A DNA stretch of 64,000 nt from the NCBI GenBank assembly GCA_021397835.1, contig JAJFZO010000747.1:7956501-8020500 (forward strand), in the 5' to 3' direction. A program made the position numbers and the translations under genes. The notes under the pieces were generated by a model that saw only the letters and a program-made list of their open reading frames with translations, was not told the DNA's origin and ran no database searches. The DNA comes from Moringa oleifera. Its lineage: Eukaryota > Streptophyta > Magnoliopsida > Brassicales > Moringaceae. Below are positions 35,945 through 48,019 of the stretch, piece after piece. Within the stretch, counting starts at the first letter, position 1. Every line of letters starts with the position of its first letter.

Positions 35945-36400
35945 TACTTTTAATGGCAGTTCTATTAGAACTGTCATTAAAAAGGGGATCCTTCAATGAT
36001 AGTTCATTAAGAACTAACATTAAAGGCACTCTCTTTTAATGACAGTTTATTCAAAACTGACACTAAAAGCACCTTCTTTCAATGATAGTTCCAATAGAAC
36101 TATCATTAAAGACCTCAACCTTTAATGACAGTTCGTTTAAAACTGACCTTAAAGGGAGGGTCTTTAATGATAGTTTGGAAAGAACTATCATTGAAGGCCT
36201 CCTTTTTTAATGACAGTTTTTTTATAACTATCATTAAAGACCACTCTTTTAACGATAGTTATTTTATAACTATCATTAAAATGGGGGGCTTTAATGACAG
36301 TTTTTAAGAACTGTCATTCAAAACCCCCCTTTTTAATGACATTAACAAAGATGATTATTCTATAACTGTCATTAAAAGTCATTTTAACTGTCATTAATTT
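35945..36400. repeat. 3' subterminal palindrome array of CACTA element 1
   Basis: About ten units of roughly 36-38 bp of the form TTTAATGAyAGTT-loop-AACTrTCATTAAAG. Several have perfectly matched arms of different sequence (GATAG type near 36082-36108 and 36168-36194, GACAG type near 36293-36319); others are mismatched by one transition. Loops differ between units. The array ends right next to the terminal inverted repeat. Confidence 0.88.
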
Positions 36401-36415
36401 TTTTTTATAGTAATG

Positions 36416-36947
36416 AGGTCATCCAATTTGAAGTTAAGCACTTTTTGTATTTTGTAGGAAAATCCCCTTCTCTTTCTTTAGCTTAGAAATTGAGCGACCC
36501 ATTCACATAAGCATTAGAATTTTTCTTGAGTAAATCATTGTTCATCGCATAAGCCCATGATAAGTCATTTCTAGATGCTTCTTTCATAAGAGCAAAGAAA
36601 AAGGCTATGGAATCTATTATTCTAAGACCCAAAGAACCATTTAAAGACTGAAAATTGAGATCAAAACTAGTTAAGAAGGCCTAACTCAAGCAATCACTCA
36701 AGAGAAGAAACAATTTTTGCTAGTCAAATTTGTGAAAAAGAAAGAAAAAGAAGCCATCATTTTAGGGCAATAAATGGGCTTAAATTAAACTAAGAAGTTA
36801 GGGTGGCAGTAAGAGTATCTCATAAACTCGAGTTTAAGAACTCCAATTCAAATCTGATCGACTAGATCCGATCACATGATCAAAGAACTATTCATGAAAA
36901 GGAAGTTCTTTTCTTACTAATTTTATTTTTAAAGAAAAAGGAAGTGC
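36416..36947. other. Unassigned sequence after CACTA element 1
   Basis: About 530 bp, organelle-like composition, no gene seen. Confidence 0.35.
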
Positions 36948-37120
36948 TTGATCCGGGCCTTAGATGGGCATAGAAATCAAGGAGATCATGAGATCAAAAT
37001 GGACGTTCCCAATTTCCGTGATAGATTATATCCCAAAGACTTTCTTGAATGGCTAAGCAGTGTGGAAAAGTTCTTTGATTGGAAAGAACTATCCAAGGTG
37101 TGTGAAGGTGAAATTTTGAA
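36948..37120 (+). mobile_element. Ty3/gypsy gag scrap
   Basis: The open frame contains EIKMDVPNFRDRLYPKDFLE followed by WLSSVEKFFDWKELS. This matches the N-terminal part of plant gypsy Gag, where the pattern is VDIPxFxGxLxxxEFLDWLxxVExxFxxxExP. Similarity stops soon after and no protease, RT or LTR is recognised nearby. Confidence 0.6.
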
Positions 37121-40100
37121 GCACGTGTTATGCCTCAGTTTGGTGGAATCAAGTCTAAGCAAGGCGTAAGCGGAAAGGCAAAGAGAAATACATGGGACAG
37201 GAAATGATCAAGGTTGCAGAAGAAATTTTTACCCACTAATTAGACCCAATGCTTGTTCCAAAGGTTCTATTTCACTTTAAAGGATAGGATAGGGAGAAAC
37301 ATATAAGAAAGCCTTTGCACCTAACAAGTTTCAGAGTTCTACTAATTGTTTATTTGCAATGGCTTGAACGAATCCAACAAAGAATCCTTGGCTTAATAAG
37401 GCTTAAGGTTAAAAATCTAAGATGAAATCACGATGCATCAGATATGGAAAGTAGCCTATTCGGTAGCTCTAAAGGCCAGGAAAAAGCTAAAGAGAATGAC
37501 CATTCTTTTAGAGTGCCTACTTGATTAGAGCCTTTACGCCTTCTGAACTATTCTTACGACTGTCAACTCATACTTTAAAAAAAAAATAGAGGAAGATACA
37601 CTAATAATACTACTAAATATAGGGTTGAAGGGGAATAAAAAGTCTCCCTTTAACATCCATCTAACAAAACAACAAAACGAAAAGGAAAACCAAGGTGTCT
37701 CATTGCCAAACAGATTTTTTCCTTTTTCTTTAAAGGTTAAAAGCATTCTATTCATGTCATCAACTACACTCATCCTTTCAGGGTCATTATATATAATAGA
37801 AAAAGTATGGCCTGGATGCAGTTGTTGTTAGTCTAGCCCAAGAAAATAAAAATCGCAACTTGCTTATAATTTTTTTTCTTCCTTATCAAGATTTGTCTTC
37901 AGTCTAGCTTGCTTAGGTCGAGTAAGCAATTAAAGAAATTTCATATACATTATTTTTTTTACTATTAGAAATTTCTGGGTAATTATAGTAGATTCGAACA
38001 TGTAGTTACCTCAGCTTGGGTACCACCGCCATTGTAAGGTACCATCAACAGCAAGACCATATAGATGGCATCGCAAGTCCCTTATCAAAGTGACTGAACC
38101 ACCACTTCTTGATCTGTTCTTTCCAGTTCCAAGAAGACTTACTTGATTTGAGGAGAAATCTTTTCCTGAACATTGATGCAATTTGATTGATGATTATAAG
38201 AAGTTGCTAGGCTTACAGCAAATGGTTTCTTTCTATAAAATCCTATTACTATGGCTCATGAAGAGCAACATGACAGTTAAAGATTTCTTTTACTTTTTCT
38301 TTTAAGGTGGAAGGAGGACAGTGAGTATTGGGCTTCTTTCATTTTTTTTACTCTTATTAAGAAGAAAACAAATAGTAAACTTTCCCTCGCCAGATCAGGT
38401 TATCATAGGATGATTCTATCCTTCTATAGTAGAATGATTTATAAGAAGGATAAGAAAGCTGATATGTTGGTTAATCTTTCTCTTTCATTCTTTTCTTTTC
38501 TTTTGCAAAGGAGGTTGACCTTGCCAAGAAAGTTTCGAAAGAGACCTTCTCTTTCATTATCACACCTTACACTGATTTGGATTAGGTTATTAAAGAAGTC
38601 GAGAGAATTAAGAAAAAAGTTGTCATCTTTTCTTGTTAGATACCTATCTTAGGTAAGCACTATTTGCCTGAACCAAGGAATGATGTGGTCTCCCACATAG
38701 AAAGCGCATCCAACTTATATAATCACTAGTTAAATCCTTAACTCTAGAGTATGCCAGAAACATAAAGGCTTACTAGGTTTAAGGTCATTTTTCATGTCTC
38801 TCATATATGAATTAAGTGGCTTTTAGTTCCTTATGAATTTTGTTCATTCACAGGGAACAAAATGGTCCCAAGAGTGTCCGTGGCCACCTCGGGTTTGATT
38901 TGCAATGGATGTGAACAATAAGATATTCATTAGGATTAACTTACACATATTTGAGAAGATGGTCAATCCTTCCCTTCTGTCCCCTTGGGATCTAGGTTGC
39001 CCACCCATCAATGGTCGACAAGGTCAGGTGGTTAAGGGAGGGGAAAGAAAAGGATATTTGCCATTGGTAACTAGATCAATCAGAGGTTGCAAGAGTAAAT
39101 AACTGAATTACTAAGATGCAGAAAAGCATTTATAAGATTCCATTCTTTTTGCTTGAACTTACTGTAAAGGGGAAAAAATGGCATAAGTACTAGCATTAAC
39201 TCTTTTACTAACTCATTTGAAAAAGCAAGTGAAGGGTACGATCTAAAATGATTCTACATGAAAGAAGACTGGACAATTGATCTTCTTGAGTAATAAGAAA
39301 TGAGATAGTCCAAAATAACCATTCATTGCAGTTAAGGTGACAAAAAAGGTTCTTAGTTCTCATCTTTCATTAGTGCTAGGTCACAAGCAAACCAAAGGTG
39401 GTAGTGGAGTCAGATTAAACCTCACAGGCATGATTTCAGAAATCAAATTTGTATTATAGGAAATAATTTTGGTGTGGGAGAAGTGACTTAGACTGTCTCA
39501 CCATCTACAGCTGTTGTTGTCTCACTCGAAGTGCAATCATCACCCTACTTTGATTCCTCTTTTTTTCTTGCTTTGATTTAGAAAATCTTATGATTAGCTC
39601 TAGATATGTATATAAGTTTATTTGTGTCCTTAAATCATCTATTATCTTTCTTCATTTATTAGGAATTGACTCATATGGCTTTCTTTCTAAGTATTCCCAA
39701 GTTTCATCAAGGTTAACGAGGAGAGAACGGTCACTTGTAGCTTTCTTCCTACTACAAGGTTAAAGGAAAGAAGAATTAATTATAACCCATTAGCTTTATC
39801 TTCTTTTAGCAAGTCCAATCCTATCAGCTTGTTAACAATCCTTCCTTGTGGGTAGTTTATTAGCTAGCAGTTTAAGGATTAGCAGCTTTGCATTTGTTGC
39901 TATAATTACAGTGTATGTGAGGTGTATGTGCATTCCCTTTTCATGTTTTTTCTTTCCTTTTTATTTAAATTCCTCCCATATCATTTATTGGTAGGGTTAG
40001 ATTTGACTAACTATCTCCTTAATCATATTCTCCGTGTTTTGGTTAAAGGTCTACTTCTTTTTCTATTTTAGTTTATGACGTTAGCGAAGAACTGTGTATA

Positions 40101-43100
40101 CGGGCCCATTAGCGAGTGTCTTAGTAAGCCATAGGACTTGTATTCTGTATTGAGCAGCCATAACTTATGTTATTTTATCGGGCTCTACCTTCCTATTCAA
40201 GCAAGGCTAATGGTTTTTCTTTCTTGCTTGAGGCCCGGCTCAACCTTCTTATGTGACTTGAGGCTTGAAATGCTCCTTCCATTTTCTTTCCATTTTTTGA
40301 GCTTGAAGTGAGAGCTTACTTTATCGAGAGCTAGACTTTTGCTTCATTAAATGCTACAAAAGAGACCATTTATGTCAGTTAATTATTTGCCTTAAAGGAT
40401 ACGCCTTATATCTTTATCGCAAAATTAGATTTATTAGAGTATAATACTGATTTAGTTGAGTAGTCTCATCTAAAGTAGACGATTGAGCAAGAGAAAAAGG
40501 TTCGACAGTGGAAGAGGTTTGATTATCTCCTATAGACTCTGCAACACTGCAAAAAGGAAGGCATTATGGGGAAATATCTTTTTTACTTATCGACGATTGC
40601 TCTTTAGTTATGTGTAGGTCTCCTACCTTATGTCAAACCAAAAAAGTGGTAATCGGTTCTGAGATAATGGACTCTTTTTTTTTGTCCTTAGATCCGACTT
40701 CAAGTAAAGGCAGACATTTTTTCATTGGATGTTTAGACGATAGCATCTAATCCAGGTTTAGCAACTGATATTGGATCCACTTGCTTTAGTTCAGCATCTG
40801 TTTTTGTATAAGAACATAAAGGAATTCAATATACCAATGCCACTTCCTTCTTATTCAAGGATCCCTTTTCTATTCTCTAGGCCATGATTGCCATTTATTT
40901 CAAGGAGAACTTTTCTAGACGTTGTTCTTGGCTAAGCTAACTCTTATATATAAGAAGATAACATGTAGATAGGTATTAAACTCTTAAATACTAGAATTTA
41001 TGTCTCGTTAATCTTCATTTAAGTCAAGTTTCTTTTTCTTATTAAAGGAAGCTTTGGATTGGCTGTTCAAAGCTTCAGAAATGTTATCTAAAGAAAGTAG
41101 CATCAATGAATTTCATATAAAAGGGCTGGAACTTCTTAAGAGTAATTTTGCCAGTTTCTATCTAGCAATAGGTCAAAAAAGGGAACTCTTCTATTTCCAC
41201 TACGTCAAATACCATAAAACCTGACTCAGAGGCAAAAGTGGTCTCATCCATTGAAGCCTATTAAGATATAGTGGAACATTGGGAGATAACAGAAGATCCA
41301 GTGATAACAAATCTTCTTTTACTAGAAGATGCAACGACATTAATCATCAAGGGTTCTTCCTCGATACTAAAATTAGATGATGAGGAGGCATTAAATCCAG
41401 ATTTTCATTTAAAATCGTAGGGTTTAGTTTAACACAGAAACCTACCCCAAGCTGTGGTAATTTATCTAATAGATTGCCAAATTTGAACATCATATGTCTA
41501 AGAGACATCATACTATCCAATAAAAGCAAGTAATTAAGCAGCAAGCCTTATTATCTAATTATCTCTTTCTTTATCGACAAACTCAAAAGGAATCAGTCCC
41601 ATGTCGCTTCCTATTTGAAAAAGGATGGAAAACATCTTCAACACAATGAAAGCTTTTTGCTTTTCGTCTTTCCCAATATAATAGAATATGAAAGTAGAGT
41701 TCTCTCCTCCGTTGGTTTGTTTAGATTGATCATTTTCTTCAGTCTACCTTTCTCATTTGCCAACTTTGCACTTAAAAATGTCTTGTACTATAGCAGAATA
41801 CACCTTTCAAAAGGATAGGTTAAGTTTTTTATTTTCTTTCTCAGCCTTCTCCCTATTTTCAGCTTTTCTACAATACCCACTAGTCTAGAAAGACTAAGAC
41901 ATTGTCTTGGTAGCAGCTACTAATACATTTTTCCCAAAAAGTGTGAGGGGCCCAGCATGACTCGAGCAGCTTTCATGAGATTTCCATGCTTATTACTAAG
42001 GTGGGTAAGCATATGAGCATTTCTAAATGATTTCCTGATGAATAAGAAAGTTAGTCAATTAATTGGAAAGAAAGTATCCTCATGAATCATATCGCTTTGA
42101 GTGATCACTAAAATGTTCTTTAACACCATTATCTTGAATCTTTGAAAACAAGTAATTAGACTTGTGCCATAATATAAATCCAGCTAGAAAAGAAGTAAGA
42201 AGTAGTTAAATCAAAACATTTGAATTATAGATGGCATGAGTGATATATATGATCAGTCAATGTAAGTTGCTATGTGCTTCTTGACTCAAATTTGATGAAA
42301 GCAAAGGTATGCCATTTATTTTTTCTATTTAAGTTGACGATCGAGTCATGGTCCCTCTATACCTCTAGCGAGGGGTTAAGATCTTTTCACACAAAGGATT
42401 TAGTTCTCGCTTAAAAGCTTAAAACTCAAGTTTGAAGTAAAGGTTCATATAATATGTTTAGGTCACTTGGTGGGTTTTCCCACCCTTTTGTCTAACAAAA
42501 GCCTTAAGTTAGGCTTAGGTAAGCTCTTGATAAGCAAATCTTACTTTAATTCCTATTTATAATAAGAAAGTGGACAAATGGAATGTAGTTAAAAGGTAGG
42601 TCTCAAAGAAACAGGTTAAGAGTGACCGTACGAGATGTTTAATAAATTCTCATTCCCTGTCTTTAATTCCCTCTCTTGACCTAGCCTTTGACTCTAGCTG
42701 GATTGAAAACTAACTTAATATTGTATCACCCAATCCTGTAACCCATCTTTTAAAGAAGCTCGCCTCCCAGCAAAACAAAGGCAACTCAACTATCTGCAAA
42801 GGAATTCGTTAAATGACTGCGATCTATAACTTCAACTATATATTTCTCTATCACAATTGCTCTAATGAACTCCTACCATATAAGAAATGAATTTCTCACT
42901 CAATAGGTCGAGTCATTTAATTCCACAGATTATGACTAGTCTTCCATTAGACCAACATCAAGAATTTAACTAGTTTAAAACTGAAACAAAAAGTAAAAAT
43001 GGAACTAGCCTTAGCACTTCAATTAAGGATTTTGATGAGTGATATATCATCTTGTCGACTTCAACTTTTTCCTCATTAGTAAGCGTAAGGGCAGATACGA

Positions 43101-43679
43101 AAATAGCTTTAACTTCTTAGCCTAATAGATAGTTTTCTTGGTATTCCAGGTGTTCTTATTAGAAGTCTATTAGCCTTGTTATTACTACTATCCATCTTAG
43201 ACACTATGTTATATCTTCGCTATTACTATTGAAACTTACTTTAGATTGTTACGCTTGGATCAAGGGAATCATTAGACCGAGAAATCAGTAAATAGATAAC
43301 CCTATAAATTGGCTTGCCCAAAGAAAAAGAGAATAAAAATCTTACCCTTAGAAATGGAATGAATATATAGGTCTTGATTGCAATAATGTAGGCATAAGAG
43401 AAGATAGATTATGAGCCTTTCTATTGATTATGATAAAGACTTGACTTCAGCTTTAAATATTTAGCTTTTTACTTGGTTTGTTATCGAAAACCAAGAATAT
43501 TATCTTGTGCTCAAACAAAGGAAAGATTAAAAAGAAAGCGAGTAGTTGAGTGTACTGAACTTTTCACCTGCTCTAGATTGACTGTTTACATTGAGTAATT
43601 AGATAGCCCAACTATAATATAAAAGGTGCATCAATAAGTATCAATCATGAAATTATCGACCAATCATAAAAGCTCTTTT
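37121..43679. other. Unassigned, organelle-like sequence with minor open frames
   Basis: About 6.5 kb. At 38505-38690 (+) a frame reads EVDLAKKVSKETFSFIITPY, then TDLD-stop-VIKEVERIKKKVV; it looks like a decayed real protein, but I cannot name it. Other short frames (37534-37773 and 41347-41544 on minus, 41615-41818 on plus) are unassigned. No tRNA or rRNA seen. Confidence 0.4.
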
Positions 43680-43870
43680 GATGCATCCTCCTGATGCTAG
43701 GGGACTTTTTTATAAAACTTCTTTTCATCCTGATGTCGCTTATGTAGTCCATATTGTTAACCTCTTTCTTACTGCGCCCTTTCGTTATTTACATAATACA
43801 TCATCTCATGCATTATTTAATCCTTCTTCATCATTCCTCCAGCTTCAAATAGGTGAATTAAAGGGCTTAT
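43680..43870 (+). mobile_element. Ty1/copia pol scrap between reverse transcriptase and RNase H
   Basis: The open frame reads HPDVAYVVHIVNLFLTAP and then, after an internal deletion, ALFNPSSSFLQLQ. In plant copia elements this is RPDIAYAVHxVSxFxxAP ... GLxFPSSSSLQLxAYSDADW. The upstream 43420-43680 may continue into reverse transcriptase, but I could not read a convincing YVDD motif. No LTRs found. Confidence 0.68.
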
Positions 43871-46800
43871 TTCCTTTCTTTTTTGATCAACTAAGGAAAG
43901 CAACTTCGTTGCTCTTTGCTTTGATTCAATAGTTGGAATTCTTTGTCTATTAGGTATGCCTAGGGCAAGCCTCTTAAGAGATCATGAGAATTAAGTCCTT
44001 GTGTTCTCTTTTCTCTTTTGCACTTAAGTAATCCAACAAGTTCTCTTCTTTTTCTTTTTATTTATAGTGTGGCACATTTCCTTCAAAGCTGAAGCAAGGG
44101 CCTCCCATTCAAACTGACCAAGAGCTTTGCCCGAGAGAGTTATCAATATGGCATTTAGTCAACCAAGTTCGATGGTCACAACAATATCATAAGAGAAGAA
44201 AGTCATTGATTTACAAGGACCAACGACGAGCCTTTCCGAAATGAGAAGGATCAGTAAGAGTAGTCAATTTTCATTAAAGATTGAGGAATAAATCGGACAA
44301 TTATGCCATTCGACAGAATGAAAGCTTATATCAAGTAAGTAGAGAGGAAAGATCTCTAGAGATTCTTATCTTATTCCTTTTCAGTGGCTCGACCAGCAAG
44401 AGAGAATTAATGACTCTTCCAGCGTGATAAACAAAGTTGAACACACTTAATCACTTACTTTGCTTATCTTTTTCTTTCAACACTCTTTGATGGATCATAA
44501 AAAGCATCCAAATGCAAACTTCATTATATTGGATCTTAGTGCGAGAATTGCACACAAACTAGTAAAAAAGTTTGATCTGCCTTTACACCAATAAAGATGA
44601 AGATGGAATCCCATGTATGGTGAAGACAAGCTAAGGTAATTAAATCCAAGAGGCACACCATTTCATTAAAGTGGGAGTCAAGCCTATCAAGCAATCACAA
44701 TAATAATTAGATGAAATCTTAAAATGAGAAGAAATAAAAAGAGCATGAAAGTTAATAAAAGAAAGAACGAATTAAAGCACCAAATAATTTGCTTCGAGAA
44801 AACACCTGCCATCAAACATAAATACAAAGGCAACATTCTAGCTAGTCCAATACTTGTTAAATTAGTCAAGTAGGGCTCTTATTACATCTCTTAAACGAGT
44901 TAACTAGATTCTCTAAAAGCAAAGCTTAGTTAAAGATTTAAGTAGCCCATCTGCTGGGAAGCCTGATCAAGACTAAAGCGAGTGAAAATCATGAATTTGA
45001 GATAGAATCGGGTCACTTACACTGAAACATTATCAAAGGAATGAATGCTTAGAGCCTTGGGCCCTTTAAACAAAAAAGAAGTACATGAAATGAACTAACT
45101 AATAGTCCAATTCTCAATGGTTAAGAAAGTAGTAATTATAGAAGGAGTTCCACAACTGATTAACTCCTCAAGGTGGGTAAGAGTCAATCCTACTTGGGAG
45201 TTCTGGACATGCCCATAGTTGATCAATGCATAAGGATACATAGCACTTGAAGATGGGCAAGATGAGTACAATCGGTTGGGACCTAGCCCAATGATGAAGG
45301 AAGTACAAGCAGTTGAAGTATATAGGTAGCCTGAAGAAAGCCCCAAAATAGTACCATGAGAAGCAGCTTCTAAAGCATGCATGTCAAAGGACAAGGGCCT
45401 TGCCACCTAAGAGGACTACCACTATATTAATGTGGGTGAATAAAAAACCCATGGCTTTGGAAATTAATTCATTTCCTAAATAAACTGAGACTTTTAAAGT
45501 CACACTTTAACATTAAAGAACCAAGACAACCTTCACTATAGTTAGAAAATATAGATAAGTGGCCAAGCACTGTTTTTAAGCCATGCAGGGATAGATCTAA
45601 AAAGGACATTATTATCAATAGCAAATTTAATTAAACATGAGCGGGGAACTAGAAAAGGAGACCACTTTTAGCTGCAACTGACCACCTATTAAATCAAAAG
45701 AAAAAAGGCACGATTGGATGCTTCACAAAGAGCCCTTTAAGAGAATAGGGTGGCTCAGGTAATATGGCTTAGAAGTTGCAAGTCTAAGAGAAATACGGAA
45801 GAAGGCTAGTTTGAAGGATTAGAAATGAGCAAAGTAGTAGTAGCTTATTATTAGTGCTGAAAAATCCATTCGAGCTAGTCTGTCAACTAAACTAGGTGAA
45901 AAAAGCAAGAATGTCTCGCCCTTTTGATGACTTAACAAGCGAGCATCGACCTCTTTGACTTAATAAAAATAGAGTCCCGAGATGAGATGGCACATTTTCT
46001 ATATTCACCCGATAATAAAGAATATTCCTTATTTTAATGCGTTAGGTCTATTGCAATTTCACTAGAGAAAGTCGATATCAATAGCAACGGTGAAAAGCTA
46101 CTGAACAGTGACATAAGAGATAAAAAAAGGATAGCTGAGGTCCTTAGGAATGGAATGCGCTAATATAATTAGGAAAGTCAGGTGTGACCAAAGTCTGTAA
46201 GATGTAGCCTTGAAGGCAATGTCCATCGAGAGAAAAAAAGAAAATTCCTCTTTACTAAATTGATGACAAAAAAAAAAGCTACTTTTACTTTGGCATGAAG
46301 TAATTACGTAGAAGGTACCACTAAGCCCTATATATTTTCTTTATAGCGTTTCAATGAGAACTGAAAGAAGAATCTTTTTCTTTATTAGGTTAATTAGGCC
46401 AAACCCCTCTTTATTTGAGCATCTAGCTGGTGGAGAGCTTTATTCAATAGTGGGAGCAGTGAAAGGCTTAGGCTTCCAAGCTATGAAAAAGCCTAATCTT
46501 ATGAAGTAAAGGGAAAGAGCTATTGTTAGAGGAGCCAACTTTGCTTTTCTTAAAAATGTTCTTAGTCTTGGCCTTAGTTTTGCTAGCTAACTAGATAATT
46601 ATTTTAGGAGTGCCAAGAAGAACCATAAAAGGGATTTCTTTACTATATTGGAGTGCCAATTAACGAACTTTACAAATTTGACCTTAATGATCGTGATCCA
46701 GCAATTTAACTGCAGCACCACTTACTATATCCCGTGGGATCATTATCTATTTGAATATCTTTTTTATTAGCAACCCTCTATATAAATTTTATGCATTGGA

Positions 46801-47711
46801 AGAAAAAAGAGATCTTCTTATACAAGAGTAAAGTATTTTAAAAGAAGAAAACTTTATCTGCTTATTTAGTGTTTAAGGGACCATATTAGAATGAATAAAG
46901 CCATAGAGGATAGTCTTATAAGCTACTCTTTCAATCCATTAGGAGTTAAGACTCACTAATATTAGATTACAAAGCCTTTCGATTGCAAAACCCTTCATTA
47001 AGAACCTAGCACAAAGACAATGTTTCCAACACATACCAAGCCGAATTTTCATAAGTAAACTACTGAGTTAGAGGCGAGGTAGCCCTAGTGTCTTCCTTCT
47101 CTAAGCTTCTAATTCCAGTTTCATTTGGTTAAAGCCTAGCTTTCATTAACTAAATCCATGTACTTTCATGTTCGAGCCTAACTTAAGTCAATTACTTAAT
47201 CAACCCCGTTAAAAGGAAAAGAAAGCTAATTGCATTTAGAAAAAGGAGGATGTGTCTTTATTTGGCCTCACTCTAATTAATTTATTTTCTAACTAGACAC
47301 ATGATGGAAAAATTGCTACTTTGGGTGGAAAATCAGTCAAAATGGAAGAAAAATAATGAAATTCCTATCTGACTTATTTTCCTTTAGATATTATTGTCGT
47401 TCAATCGGCTAAGTCCCTCTAAGAGTAAGTTTGGGATTCAAAAGACTAGAAGCAGCTGACCATAGGATTAATGTTATGACCAAAGGAGAAGACATCGTCA
47501 TAAAGTCAACATGGAACTATAAAGACTAGCTAAGTTGAGCAATTCAAATGTTACAACACAGCATGGGGGAAGAACTGTATGGATAGGGCAACCCTTTTAT
47601 TTTAACTTCTTAAAAACTACTTTTTTGGTTAAAACACATTGCATAGACAAAGTTACCAAAAGTGATAGGTATCTCATCTTTTAACATAATTTTATATAAG
47701 AAAAAAAACTT
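43871..47711. other. Unassigned, organelle-like sequence
   Basis: About 3.8 kb. The longest open frame, 45406-45095 (-), has 103 codons without a family I recognise. No RNA gene or transposon end seen. Confidence 0.35.
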
Positions 47712-48019
47712 ATGTTGCGTTCGTTTGCTTCCATTTCATAGTTCAAATATAGCAACTTTGTTTGTTTATTTAAGTCATAAAGATTTTGACACTTCGTTTG
47801 GAACTTTTTCTACTATTATTTGTTTGAACTAACTGTGCAAATAAACTCAGTGATGACATCATCATAGGACACCATTATAATGATGTAGGTAGAAAATTTA
47901 GCACGTGCCTTCTCACTATTTAAAAAGCTTTTCTTCTTTCTCTTATCTTTTTGCTTGATTTCTTAATGTTGGAAGGCAAGACAAACCTATGAAATTCATT
48001 TCCAACAAACGTACAGCAT
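47712..48019. mobile_element. Possible MITE-like element, 308 bp
   Basis: The left end ATGTTGCGTTCGTTTGCTTC and the inverse of the right end, ATGCTGTACGTTTGTTGG, share ATG-TG, CGTTTG and, further in, ATTTCATAG, giving imperfect inverted repeats of about 30 bp. The sequence inside is AT-rich and non-coding. No convincing target duplication is visible, so family and exact ends are uncertain. Confidence 0.4.

Larger units (their letters stand above)
33570..36415 (+). mobile_element. CACTA (En/Spm) element 1, internally deleted derivative
   Basis: The right end TTTTTTTATAGTAATG differs by one base from the inverse of CACTACTATAAAAAAA; the left end AGTAGTAAAAAAAA near 33574 is a more decayed partner. 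Arrays of about 36-bp palindromes lie just inside both ends (33637-33935 and 35945-36400), the subterminal layout known for CACTA elements. The inside holds a pyrimidine-rich leader, an AT-rich intron-like block and only about 400 bp of TNP2-type transposase. At about 2.85 kb it is much shorter than autonomous elements, so it would depend on transposase supplied elsewhere. No clear 3-bp target duplication survives. Confidence 0.82.

Noticed and set aside
45095..45406. 103-codon minus-strand frame as a gene
   Set aside because: No recognised domain, no start context or neighbour to support it, and length not remarkable in 64 kb of six frames.
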